64,000 bases of DNA from Halieaceae bacterium UBA6060 (GTDB taxonomy: Bacteria > Pseudomonadota > Gammaproteobacteria > Pseudomonadales > Halieaceae): positions 38,041-102,040 of the forward strand of contig DIYG01000038.1 of the NCBI GenBank assembly GCA_002428935.1, in the 5' to 3' direction. The notes under the pieces are model-generated. The model made no database searches and was not told where the DNA came from. It saw nothing but the letters and a program-made list of their open reading frames with translations. The translations under genes and the position numbers were made by a program. Positions 52,930 through 60,982 of this stretch are shown here, piece by piece (the stretch's first letter is position 1; every line of letters starts with the position of its first letter).

Positions 52930-55101
52930 ATGAGTCGCTTTCCCCGTAGCGTGCTGGCCGTGGCCTGTGCGCAAGTCATCCTTAATCAAGGTGCATTCGC
53001 CCAGCAAGACGATCGCCAACCCCCCTCAGAGGGCATGGTCGAACACGTTCTGGTCACCATGCCTTTACACAAAGAAACTGCCGAAACGGCGCTGCCATTC
53101 ACGGTCCTCACGGGCGACGAGCTGCGTCGCTCGGCGTCGGCGACCATTGGTGAAACCCTGGGCAATCTGCCTGGTATTGCCAGCGCCTCCTTCGGCCCCG
53201 GGGTGGGGCAGCCGGTAATCCGTGGTCAGACCGGTCCTCGTGTCCGGGTGCTGCAAAACGGCACGACCAGCGCGGATGCGTCCAAGGCCAGCCAGGATCA
53301 CGCCAACGCGGTGGAAGCGCTCCTGGCCAACAGCGTAGAAGTTTTACGCGGCCCGTCTACCCTGCTCTATGGCGGTGGTGCGATCGGTGGTGTGGTCAAC
53401 GTTCTGGATAATCGTATTCCCACGGCTTTACCCGAGGAACCCACCGGTGGTTTGTCCTACAGCCACGATACCGCTTCAAGCATGGATGTCTTGGTGGGCA
53501 AGGTCGAAGGCTCCGCTGGCAATTTCGCGTTTCACCTCGATGCCATGTATCGCGACTTTGACGATCTGGAAATCCCCGGTATGGCGGAGCTTGAGGGCAT
53601 TGATGATCACGACGACGATCATGATGACCACGATGAGGATCACGACGAAGAACATGGAGATGAGGAAGAGGTCAGCGGCATCGTACCCAACACAGGCGGG
53701 GAGGCCAGCAGCTTTACCTTCGGAACTTCCTACCACTTCGACAAAGGGTTTGTCGGCCTCTCTGTTGCCCGGCTTGAAAATGAATATGGCCTGCCGGCGG
53801 GAGCCCATGCCCACGGACACGACGACGAAGACCACGACGAAGATCATGACGAGGAGCATGAAGACGAGGACCACGGGGACGAAGATCACGGTGAAGAGGA
53901 AGAAGGTGATATCACCCTCGATATGGAACAGACTCGTTACGACGCGCTGATTCACTGGCATGACCTGGCCCCCGGTATTGAGGTGGCGCGAGGTTTTCTG
54001 ACCTACACGGACTACGAGCACGCGGAAATCGAGGGCAGCGGTGAGGTGGGTACGACCTACTCTAACGAGTCCATCGAGGGACGTTTGGAGTTGGTACACA
54101 AAAGGTTCGGAAACTTTGACGGTGTGTTTGGCCTCCAGGCCTCCAGCGGTGAGTTCTCCGCAGTCGGCGAAGAGGCCTTTATCCCGACCACGGACTACCA
54201 GGAGTTTGGGCTGTTCCTCGTTGAGGACTACCACACGGAGCGCTGGATTTATGAGTTGGGCTTGCGTTACGACCATGAAGAGCGCGATCCATCCACCTTT
54301 TCCGGAAGCCAGAGCTTCAATTCTTTCAGCGCTTCCGGTTCGGCCCTGTGGAACTTCCAAGAGGACTGGCAGTTTGGTGCTGCGCTGTCGCGCTCCGAGC
54401 GGGCCCCTTCTATCGAGGAGCTTTACTCCAACCTGGGTAACGATTTCGATGACCTTGTGCTCCACGCAGCAACCAATGCCTATGAAATCGGCGATCCGGA
54501 TCTCGATACGGAAGTCTCCCAAAACATCGACCTGTCCCTACGCTGGTCCAGCGGCGGGAGCTACGCGTCGGTGCAGGTGTACTACAACGATTTCGCCGAT
54601 TTCATCAATCTGGTGAATACGGGGGTGGAGATTGATGAGTCTCCCGTCCGCCAGTTTGTCCAGGAGGATGCGGAGTTCGTGGGTATCGAATTTGACAGCG
54701 AGTTCGTGGTTGGCAGCATGGCGGGTGGTTTCTGGAGCGTAGGCGTGTTCGGCGACATGACGCGCGGCGAGCTCGACAGCGGCGAGGACGTACCCCGCTT
54801 GCCGCCGCTGCGCCTGGGTGCGCGGCTTGCCTGGGAGTCAGAGCGGTTGTCTCTTTGGACCCGTGTTCTCGATGCCGATGAGCAGGATCGCGCCGGTGAG
54901 AATGAGACGGAAACCCCTGGGTATACCCGCTGGGATGCGGGCGTCGAGTATCACCTTCCCATGGGCGAGCAGAATCTCAATATGTTCCTGATGGTCAACA
55001 ACATCACCGACGAGGAGATTCGGTTGAGTACCTCCTTCCTGCGTAATGTGGCGCCGGAAGCGGGGTTTGGTGTTGAAGCGGGCCTGCGTTTCGTCTTCTA
55101 G
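52930..55101 (+). CDS. TonB-dependent receptor with His/Asp/Glu-rich loops, probable zinc or other metal uptake
   Basis: This 723-aa outer-membrane receptor (ATG 52930 behind GGAG; an upstream ATG adds 4 residues) has a signal ending near GAFAQQ. A plug domain has LTGDELRRSASATIGETLGNLPGI, RGQTGPRVRVLQNG and VEVLRGPSTLLYGGGAIGGVVNVLDNR. A 22-strand barrel ends in the aromatic LRFVF. Two loops are extremely rich in His, Asp and Glu (DDHDDDHDDHDEDHDEEH region and a second longer one). The layout matches ZnuD-type zinc receptors, which capture zinc on such loops, so zinc is the leading guess. Confidence 0.88.
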   Translation: MSRFPRSVLAVACAQVILNQGAFAQQDDRQPPSEGMVEHVLVTMPLHKETAETALPFTVLTGDELRRSASATIGETLGNLPGIASASFGPGVGQPVIRGQTGPRVRVLQNGTTSADASKASQDHANAVEALLANSVEVLRGPSTLLYGGGAIGGVVNVLDNRIPTALPEEPTGGLSYSHDTASSMDVLVGKVEGSAGNFAFHLDAMYRDFDDLEIPGMAELEGIDDHDDDHDDHDEDHDEEHGDEEEVSGIVPNTGGEASSFTFGTSYHFDKGFVGLSVARLENEYGLPAGAHAHGHDDEDHDEDHDEEHEDEDHGDEDHGEEEEGDITLDMEQTRYDALIHWHDLAPGIEVARGFLTYTDYEHAEIEGSGEVGTTYSNESIEGRLELVHKRFGNFDGVFGLQASSGEFSAVGEEAFIPTTDYQEFGLFLVEDYHTERWIYELGLRYDHEERDPSTFSGSQSFNSFSASGSALWNFQEDWQFGAALSRSERAPSIEELYSNLGNDFDDLVLHAATNAYEIGDPDLDTEVSQNIDLSLRWSSGGSYASVQVYYNDFADFINLVNTGVEIDESPVRQFVQEDAEFVGIEFDSEFVVGSMAGGFWSVGVFGDMTRGELDSGEDVPRLPPLRLGARLAWESERLSLWTRVLDADEQDRAGENETETPGYTRWDAGVEYHLPMGEQNLNMFLMVNNITDEEIRLSTSFLRNVAPEAGFGVEAGLRFVF
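53602..53910 (+). repeat. Two His/Asp/Glu codon-repeat blocks inside the TonB receptor
   Basis: Blocks at about 53602-53672 and 53803-53910 are built from GAT/GAC, CAT/CAC and GAA/GAG codons in DHD-type and EHEDED-type units. They encode two extracellular loops with about 25 and 40 residues. They probably bind metal and could change length by slippage. Confidence 0.7.
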
Positions 55102-55218
55102 GACGGTCCTCCTGGGGCCGCCCTGTGGTGTTCTGGGCTGCAAAAAGCCAGTATGATCACGCGGCGGCCATCGCAACACATATTAAGTCAGCTATCAGGT
55201 TCAGGGAGACAGACAGCC

Positions 55219-55650
55219 ATGGCACTCGTTGATTTCAACAAGGTACGTCAGCTATTCGGTGAAACACCGCAAACTGATGACGCCGATCTGTTTCGCGAAA
55301 TGTTTGTTCTGGTGCTTGCCCGGGCGACGGACGCCGATGCCTACTCGCATCCTGCGGAGATCGAGACGGTGCAGGGCGTTATAAAAGATGAACTCGGTGA
55401 CGAGCTGTCGTCGGCAGAGATCCGCACCGCCGCGCTGTCCAAAATCTACGAATCGGCACCGCTGCAGAAGTACCTGGCCGATGCGGCGCCGAAGCTGAGC
55501 ATGGATCAGCGGCGGACGATCCTTCGCAGTCTGGTAACGGTAATGCACGCGGACGACCGGATTTCCTCCCGTGAGGCGGAATTCTTCAACATGGTTGTGG
55601 ATTCCCTGCGTCTCACCGCGGCGGACGCCGCCGGTCTTATCGTCGCCTGA
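55219..55650 (+). CDS. TerB-like helical protein
   Basis: The 143-aa all-helical protein has a TerB-family pattern: FREMFVLVLARATDADAYSHPAEIETVQGVI near the N terminus and VTVMHADDRISSREAEFFNMVVDSLRLT near the C terminus. The acidic D-x-D/E positions that bind metal in TerB are partly kept. TerB-like domains occur in tellurite-resistance and stress systems and as stand-alone proteins, function unknown. GGGAG lies upstream of the ATG and a strong terminator follows the stop. Confidence 0.78.
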   Translation: MALVDFNKVRQLFGETPQTDDADLFREMFVLVLARATDADAYSHPAEIETVQGVIKDELGDELSSAEIRTAALSKIYESAPLQKYLADAAPKLSMDQRRTILRSLVTVMHADDRISSREAEFFNMVVDSLRLTAADAAGLIVA

Positions 55651-55655
55651 TCTCT

Positions 55656-55680
55656 GGCCTCCCTCTGGGGAGGCCTTTTC
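55656..55680 (+). terminator. Rho-independent terminator after the TerB-like gene
   Basis: GGCCTCCC-TCTG-GGGAGGCC followed by TTTTC gives a perfect 8-bp GC stem and T-tract 5 bases after the stop codon. It is the clearest intrinsic terminator in the window and acts on the plus strand. Confidence 0.9.
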
Positions 55681-55711
55681 CTTTCCGGGGGTTGATACCC
55701 TCGTGACCCCC

Positions 55712-56701
55712 TCAGTTCGCCATAGGTGTGCGACCTGAGAGCACTTCCGTGAACACGCCGGTGTCCACATTCCCACCGCAAAGAATAACGGCCACTTCAC
55801 GCCCTTGCTGCCGCTGTTTTTCTTGCATGAGGGCGGCCAGGGGTGCGGCGCCAGCTCCCTCGCTGACGTTATGGGTACAGCGAAAATAAAGACGCATGGC
55901 ATCGGCTACCTCGTCATCGCTCACAGCCAGGACGCGGGCCGCGCCTCGGCGGTAAATATCCAAGGCCTCGGGTATCACAGCGCGAACGGCCATACCGTCG
56001 GCAAAGGTATGGGCGCTGGTCGTGGTTTCGACCTTGCCACTGTGGAAGGCCTGCTGGGCGGCATTGGCCATGGTCGACACAACGCCGACGATCTCCGTAT
56101 CCAATCCCAGGGCGTCGCGAGCCGCAATGAGGCCGCAGATGCCAGATCCGCAACCGATGGGAACATAGATGCTGCTGAGCTTTGGTGCATGGCGTAGCAA
56201 CTCCAGACCGTAGCTCGCCACGCCCTGAACCAGGGTCTTGTGGAACGGGGGTACAAGAAACAGGTCCTCTCCCCGGGCAAGCCGCTCGGCTTCCAGGCGC
56301 GCCTCGTCAAAATCTCGGCCGTGTTCCACCAGTTTTGCGCCAAAGCTCTTCATCGCCAGGTTTTTTTCCAGCGCGTTGCCATGGGGCACCACAATGGTGG
56401 CGTCCAGTCCCGCGGCGCGGGCGGCTCGGGCCTGGCTTTGGCCATGGTTTCCCCGGGTCGCCGTGACGATACCTCGACAGTCGGGGTGCTCCTGGCGCAA
56501 CCAATCCATGAACACGATACCGCCACGAACTTTGAAGGCCCCCGTAGGGGTGTGGTTTTCATGCTTCACCCAAACGGTGGCGCCAAGTTCGTCCCTGAGG
56601 GTGGGCCAGGCGTATTGAGGGGTCGGTGCCATCTGAGCGTAGACCAGCTCAGCTTTGGTATCCAAAGTGTGCAGATCGTAATCCTGGGAGGCCGAATTCA
56701 C
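55712..56701 (-). CDS. Fold-type II PLP enzyme, threonine/serine dehydratase-like
   Basis: The 329-aa enzyme has the PLP lysine in HTPTGAFKVRGGIVF. The phosphate-binding glycine loop is VPIGCGSGICG, and the ring-N segment is VILCGGNVDTG. Length fits catabolic threonine ammonia-lyase or serine racemase relatives without a regulatory ACT domain. It overlaps the DUF6691 gene by 4 bases, and that gene overlaps the YeeE/YedE gene, so it is expressed with two probable sulfur importers. A cysteine- or other sulfur-amino-acid substrate is a possible alternative to threonine. Confidence 0.82.
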   Translation of the reverse strand: MNSASQDYDLHTLDTKAELVYAQMAPTPQYAWPTLRDELGATVWVKHENHTPTGAFKVRGGIVFMDWLRQEHPDCRGIVTATRGNHGQSQARAARAAGLDATIVVPHGNALEKNLAMKSFGAKLVEHGRDFDEARLEAERLARGEDLFLVPPFHKTLVQGVASYGLELLRHAPKLSSIYVPIGCGSGICGLIAARDALGLDTEIVGVVSTMANAAQQAFHSGKVETTTSAHTFADGMAVRAVIPEALDIYRRGAARVLAVSDDEVADAMRLYFRCTHNVSEGAGAAPLAALMQEKQRQQGREVAVILCGGNVDTGVFTEVLSGRTPMAN

Positions 56702-57114
56702 GGTGCATTCCTTGTCAGGTAGGTGGCGACGGCCATACCGAAAACCATGGCCATGAGAAACAGAACGGTGTCCACGGAACCGTAAATCACGCCCGCAAGA
56801 GCCGGTCCAGGGCAGTACCCGTAGAGTCCCCAGCCGACCCCGAATAGCGTTGCGCCAAGGAGTAGACGCCGGTCTAGGTCAGTTCGCTGGGGAAATTGAA
56901 AACTCGCGGCCAGGAACGGTCGGGCTCGCCGTTTGAGAAGGGGAAAACCAATGAGTGTCACGAGGACGGCGCTACCCATGACCAATAGCAGAGGTGCTTG
57001 CCAGGCCCCGAATACATCGAGAAACCCCAGCACCTTATTGGTATCGGTCATCCCAGACACGGCGAGGCCGAAGCCGAAGATAAGACCGCTACACAGTCCC
57101 GCAAGGGCTTTCAT
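56698..57114 (-). CDS. YeeE/YedE-related DUF6691 membrane protein
   Basis: The 138-aa protein begins at the ATG reading MKALAGLCSGLIFGFGLAVSGM, which overlaps the YeeE/YedE stop as ATGA. About four hydrophobic spans are present. The conserved GFGLAVSGMTDTNKVLGFLD and YGYCPGPAL motifs hold the Cys expected in sulfur-channel proteins. DUF6691 and YeeE/YedE subunits are usually encoded in pairs and are linked to thiosulfate or related sulfur uptake. Confidence 0.83.
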   Translation of the reverse strand: MKALAGLCSGLIFGFGLAVSGMTDTNKVLGFLDVFGAWQAPLLLVMGSAVLVTLIGFPLLKRRARPFLAASFQFPQRTDLDRRLLLGATLFGVGWGLYGYCPGPALAGVIYGSVDTVLFLMAMVFGMAVATYLTRNAP

Positions 57115-57560
57115 GACATGGCTCCCAGCACACCGGGTACTAAGTGGCGTGTCATTAGCACGGTAACCACGCCGGCGGTCATGAAGGTGAGGGTGGCAAT
57201 AATGGAGCGGGGAGAGAGCAGGCCGATACCGCAAACACCGTGGCCGCTTGTACAGCCGTTCCCGAGGCGCACACCCAGTCCCACCAAGAGACCGGCAAGG
57301 ATGGCGACGGTGGGCGACAAGGAACTCCCCTGGGGGAGTGGTACGCCGATGATTCCGTGGGCGAGGGCGGCTCCCAGGGGTAGACCGGCGAGAAACAGCC
57401 AGCGCCAGTTTTCTCGGGGCTTTGCGGTCAATGCGGCCCAGGTGATACCGCTGATGCCAGCGACTCGCCCGAGGAGGGCCATAAGGGTTAGCGCCGCCAC
57501 GCCGATGAGCAAGCCTCCGGCCATGGCCATGGCTAAGTCTCCGTTGATTGCCGTGCTCAT
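57111..57560 (-). CDS. YeeE/YedE family sulfur-transport membrane protein
   Basis: This 149-aa protein from the ATG reading MSTAINGDLAMAMAGG has about four membrane spans. The signature RLGNGCTSGHGVCGIGLLSPRS carries the two Cys and His of the YeeE/YedE repeat, which relays thiosulfate through the TsuA channel. Together with the neighbouring half-protein DUF6691 it would make a complete transporter. It lies 52 bases from the divergent DUF3754-Atm1-FeoAB operon. Confidence 0.86.
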   Translation of the reverse strand: MSTAINGDLAMAMAGGLLIGVAALTLMALLGRVAGISGITWAALTAKPRENWRWLFLAGLPLGAALAHGIIGVPLPQGSSLSPTVAILAGLLVGLGVRLGNGCTSGHGVCGIGLLSPRSIIATLTFMTAGVVTVLMTRHLVPGVLGAMS

Positions 57561-57612
57561 AGGGATCCTGTCGTAATCATGGGGGCGGGTATCTTGATCA
57601 CGAGGCGAGCAG

Positions 57613-58905
57613 ATGACAAGCTCTGACCTCGTCGTTTCCCCTTCCAAGCCAGAGCCAAATCCCGTGTCAGAATCGGCTGTTGCCCCCACGAAACCAACCG
57701 CCGATCCCGCAGGGCATGCGGGCTCCGCAACGACAGCACCGGTGCTTCGCTTTATTCCTTTCCGCAGAGATGACGTGTTGCGTATGTTGGCGGAGGAGGG
57801 AGCGCTGCCCACCTTTGATGCGGGAGCTGCTCTCATTGCTCAGCACTTCGCTGAGGAGTTTCATGGGTTACGGCAGACTCTAAAGAATACCTACGCCGCT
57901 CATGATCCCGATGCCGATACGCGCGCCATCGCCCTGGCAGCCGAGGAACCTGCGGAGGCGACAGCGCTGGTGGAGCAGCTGGCCACGCTTCTGAACCGCG
58001 GTAACTATGAAGTACTGACGGACGCCGATTTGAAACGGGCTTTTCGTCATGCGTCTCTTTTTCAGATCAGTCTTAAGGTCGACATGAAGGACTTCGATGA
58101 GGTCCTCGTATACTGTCGCGGCGCGAGCGAGCGAACAGAAACCCTGGCGCTTCTCGGTGGTCTGTTTCGCCGGCCAATCCGCTTTCTAAACTACGAGCGG
58201 GTTTTGTTGTATTTGCGCTTTGCTGATCGCGGCGAAAGTCAGGATCCAGAGTTTCCGGCGGGCCGGGTAATGGTGAAGTTGTTTCAGAACGTTCCCGACG
58301 CGGATTTGGAGATGCTGTTTCCCAACACCCAGGTGGCCATGCGTTGGACAGATCGCCTGCTCATCGGCGTTCCCGCCCTCGCCAGTGGTGCGGTCGTGGC
58401 GTTTACCAAGCTGGGTGCCCCCTTGCTGCTCCTGGGGGCATTGTTCGGCTTCTGGCTGGGTTTGTACGACGAACCGGTAAGCCTGGATCGCAACGGTCTA
58501 TTGGTCCTCGCCGCCGGTTTTGGGGCTCTCGGAGCTTATCTGTGGAAGCAGATCAGCAATTACCGCAATCGCAAGGCTCGCTTTCGTCAGACGTTGACGC
58601 GAAACCTTTACTTCAAGCTTCTGGATAACAACGCCGGGGCGCTGTTGCGTATTCTCGACGACGCCGAGGACTCGGAGTGCAAGGAGGCCTGGATTGCTCT
58701 GTATTTCCTCCTTCGCGCCGAGCAGCCGTTGAGCGCCGGGGACCTGGATGCGCGCATAGAGGATTGGTTTCGGCGCCGCTGGCAAGCGGTTTTGGACTTC
58801 GAGATCGAGGACGCCCTGAGCAAACTTGCGCGCCTGGATCTGGCGCAGGAGCGGGATGGCATGTGGTCAACGGTGGCTCCGGAGCCAGGTAACACCGTCT
58901 CTTGA
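57613..58905 (+). CDS. DUF3754 (TMEM143-like) membrane protein
   Basis: The 430-aa protein has a Pro/Ala-rich disordered N terminus (to about residue 42). A soluble domain contains IPFRRDDVLRML and VKLFQNVPDADLEMLFP. A hairpin of two membrane spans (about 255-280 and 295-315) follows, then a charged C-terminal domain with YFKLLDNNAGALLRILDDAEDSECKEA. This is the DUF3754 layout shared with human mitochondrial TMEM143, function unknown. Its stop overlaps the start of the Atm1-type gene as TTGA, so it is the first gene of the iron/sulfur operon. Confidence 0.8.
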   Translation: MTSSDLVVSPSKPEPNPVSESAVAPTKPTADPAGHAGSATTAPVLRFIPFRRDDVLRMLAEEGALPTFDAGAALIAQHFAEEFHGLRQTLKNTYAAHDPDADTRAIALAAEEPAEATALVEQLATLLNRGNYEVLTDADLKRAFRHASLFQISLKVDMKDFDEVLVYCRGASERTETLALLGGLFRRPIRFLNYERVLLYLRFADRGESQDPEFPAGRVMVKLFQNVPDADLEMLFPNTQVAMRWTDRLLIGVPALASGAVVAFTKLGAPLLLLGALFGFWLGLYDEPVSLDRNGLLVLAAGFGALGAYLWKQISNYRNRKARFRQTLTRNLYFKLLDNNAGALLRILDDAEDSECKEAWIALYFLLRAEQPLSAGDLDARIEDWFRRRWQAVLDFEIEDALSKLARLDLAQERDGMWSTVAPEPGNTVS

Positions 58906-60710
58906 AGAGTTTTGCTGATACGGGATCTGTGGCGTCGCCCTCCCGGGGATTACTGTTGCGAATCTGGCGTCGCCTGGCGCCCGTCCTACGGGAAAACTTT
59001 CCCCGGGTAGCGGCCGCGCTTCTTTGCCTGCTGGCAGCCAAAGGCGGACTGCTGACCATACCCTTTTTGCTTAAGGCCCTTGTGGATGGTCTCGACACCG
59101 GTTCCGCTGGCGCGGACACCACTCCCCTGACCCTAATCCTTCTACTGGTTCTGGCCTACGGCGGCGCGCGCTTTGCCAATACCTTGTTTGGGGAGCTTCG
59201 CGACACGCTCTTCGGGCGAGTCACAGAACGGGCCATGCGGCGTTTGGGTCTGCAGGTTTTCCGTCACGTCCACAGCCTGGATCTGGACTATCACATCAAT
59301 CGACGCACGGGAGGTCTGGCCCGGGACATCGAGCGGGGCACCTCGGGGATAAGCTTCCTCCTGCGTTTTTTCATTTTCAACATCGCGCCAACGCTTTTTG
59401 AAATCGCCATGGTGGCGGGGATTCTGCTGTTCAACTATGGCGCTGTTTACGCCCTCATCGTGGTGTTTTCGGTGCTGTGCTACGGCTTGTTTTCCTTCCG
59501 TGCGACTTCCTGGCGGACGCGGTTTGTGCGAGAGATGAATGAGGCGGATTCCAGCAGCAATACCCGCGCTGTCGACAGTCTGCTGAACTACGAGACGGTC
59601 AAGTACTTCACCAACGAAGAGTTCGAAGCGCAGCGCTACGACGATTCCCTGGCCGCCTGGGAACAGGCCCGGCGCAACAACCGTTTATCGCTGTTTGCCT
59701 TGAACGGCGGTCAGGCTCTGATTATTGCCCTATCCCAGACCGCCATGCTGGGCTTGGCGGCCTGGCAGGTCTCGCAGGACCAAATGAGCCTTGGGGACTT
59801 TGTCCTGGTCAATCAGTTTATGCTCCAACTGTTCATGCCCCTGGGGTTTTTGGGCTTTGTATATCGGGAAATCAAAAGCTCCCTGGCGAATATCGAACAA
59901 CTGTTTGGGATTCTCGAGTTGAGCCCCACGGTTGCCGACGACCCCGCTGCCGTAGAGCTCCAGATCGGTGACGCGGCGATTGAGTTCCGAGATGTGAGCT
60001 TCGCCTACGATCCCGAAAGACCGGTCTTGCGACGGGTGAGTTTTCGCGTCGCGGGTGGGGAAAAGGTCGCGGTGGTTGGCGCCAGTGGCAGCGGTAAATC
60101 TACCCTGGTGAAACTCTTGTTTCGCTTCTACGATCCCCAGAGTGGAGCCATAGCCATTGATGGCCAAGATTTGCGTCAGGTGAGCCAGCACTCCCTGCGT
60201 AAGGCCATTGCCATGGTGCCCCAGGACTGTGTGCTGTTTAACGATAGTCTCGGCGAGAACGTGCGCTATGGGCGACCCAGCGCGTCGGACGAGGCGGTTA
60301 CCTCGGCCCTTGAGGCTGCACACCTTAAGGAGTTTATTGCTCGCCTTCCCGAGGGCTTGGACACCACGGTAGGGGAGCGTGGATTGAAGCTCTCCGGGGG
60401 AGAAAAACAGCGCGTGGGTATCGCCCGGGCGGTGCTCAAAGATGCGCCAATCTTGGTGTTTGACGAGGCCACCTCCAGTCTGGACAGCCGCAGCGAACAG
60501 GCTGTGCTGGGCGCTTTTGCCGAAATGGCCACCCAGCACACCACCCTGGTGATTGCCCACCGTTTATCCACCATCGTGGATGCGGATCGAATTTTGGTGC
60601 TCGATGATGGGCAAATCGTCGAACAAGGCCGACACGATGACCTGCTTCTTGAGAACGGTTACTATTCGCGCCTTTGGTTGGCTCAGCAGCGCCACGACAG
60701 CCAGTCCTGA
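58902..60710 (+). CDS. Atm1-type ABC exporter (ABCB7/HMT1 family)
   Basis: This 602-aa half-transporter resembles Atm1. The membrane domain has VTERAMRRLGLQVFRHVHSLDLDYHINRRTGGLARDIERG split over two segments and NYETVKYFTNEEFE, a hallmark of Atm1/HMT1. The ATPase domain has GASGSGKSTLVKLLFRFYDP, LSGGEKQRVGIARA and ILVFDEATSSLD. Family members export glutathione-linked sulfur or metal-thiol conjugates. The TTG start overlaps the preceding stop; a GTG about 27 bases later is an alternative. FeoA follows 26 bases downstream. Confidence 0.88.
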   Translation: MKSFADTGSVASPSRGLLLRIWRRLAPVLRENFPRVAAALLCLLAAKGGLLTIPFLLKALVDGLDTGSAGADTTPLTLILLLVLAYGGARFANTLFGELRDTLFGRVTERAMRRLGLQVFRHVHSLDLDYHINRRTGGLARDIERGTSGISFLLRFFIFNIAPTLFEIAMVAGILLFNYGAVYALIVVFSVLCYGLFSFRATSWRTRFVREMNEADSSSNTRAVDSLLNYETVKYFTNEEFEAQRYDDSLAAWEQARRNNRLSLFALNGGQALIIALSQTAMLGLAAWQVSQDQMSLGDFVLVNQFMLQLFMPLGFLGFVYREIKSSLANIEQLFGILELSPTVADDPAAVELQIGDAAIEFRDVSFAYDPERPVLRRVSFRVAGGEKVAVVGASGSGKSTLVKLLFRFYDPQSGAIAIDGQDLRQVSQHSLRKAIAMVPQDCVLFNDSLGENVRYGRPSASDEAVTSALEAAHLKEFIARLPEGLDTTVGERGLKLSGGEKQRVGIARAVLKDAPILVFDEATSSLDSRSEQAVLGAFAEMATQHTTLVIAHRLSTIVDADRILVLDDGQIVEQGRHDDLLLENGYYSRLWLAQQRHDSQS

Positions 60711-60736
60711 TCAATGGCGCACCGACAAGGACAAAA

Positions 60737-60982
60737 GTGACCGTATCACTGTGGACCCTGGCTCGCGGCCAGGCGGGTGTCATCGATGGCTATGATGACG
60801 CTTTGGATGAGGCCTACCGTATTCGCCTCATGGAACTGGGATTTCACCCCGGCGAACAGGTGAGCTGCCTGCAGGCTCCAGCGCTGGGCGCTCCGCGCGT
60901 GTATCGCGTGGCCAATACAACGTTCTCCCTGGACGACGACGTGGCTCGTCATCTTCGAGTGCGGGTGGTGACCGATGAGTAG
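60737..60982 (+). CDS. feoA: FeoA, ferrous iron transport accessory protein
   Basis: This 81-aa SH3-like protein starts at GTG behind AAGGA (5-base gap). LARGQAGVIDGYDDAL, the ELGFHPGEQVSCLQAP core and YRVANTTFSLDDDVARHLRV match FeoA. It supports Fe(II) uptake through FeoB. Its TAG lies 6 bases after the feoB ATG, giving an 8-base overlap and strong coupling. Confidence 0.9.
   Translation: MTVSLWTLARGQAGVIDGYDDALDEAYRIRLMELGFHPGEQVSCLQAPALGAPRVYRVANTTFSLDDDVARHLRVRVVTDE

Noticed and set aside
53602..53910. Histidine-rich receptor loops as a sequencing artefact
   Set aside because: The reading frame stays open through both blocks, and such loops are known in ZnuD-type receptors.
53476..54522. 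A 348-codon open frame antisense to the TonB receptor
   Set aside because: It is a shadow of the GAT/CAC/GAG-rich repeats and biased codons. Its long Val/Ile runs have no protein-family likeness, and the receptor itself is unmistakable.
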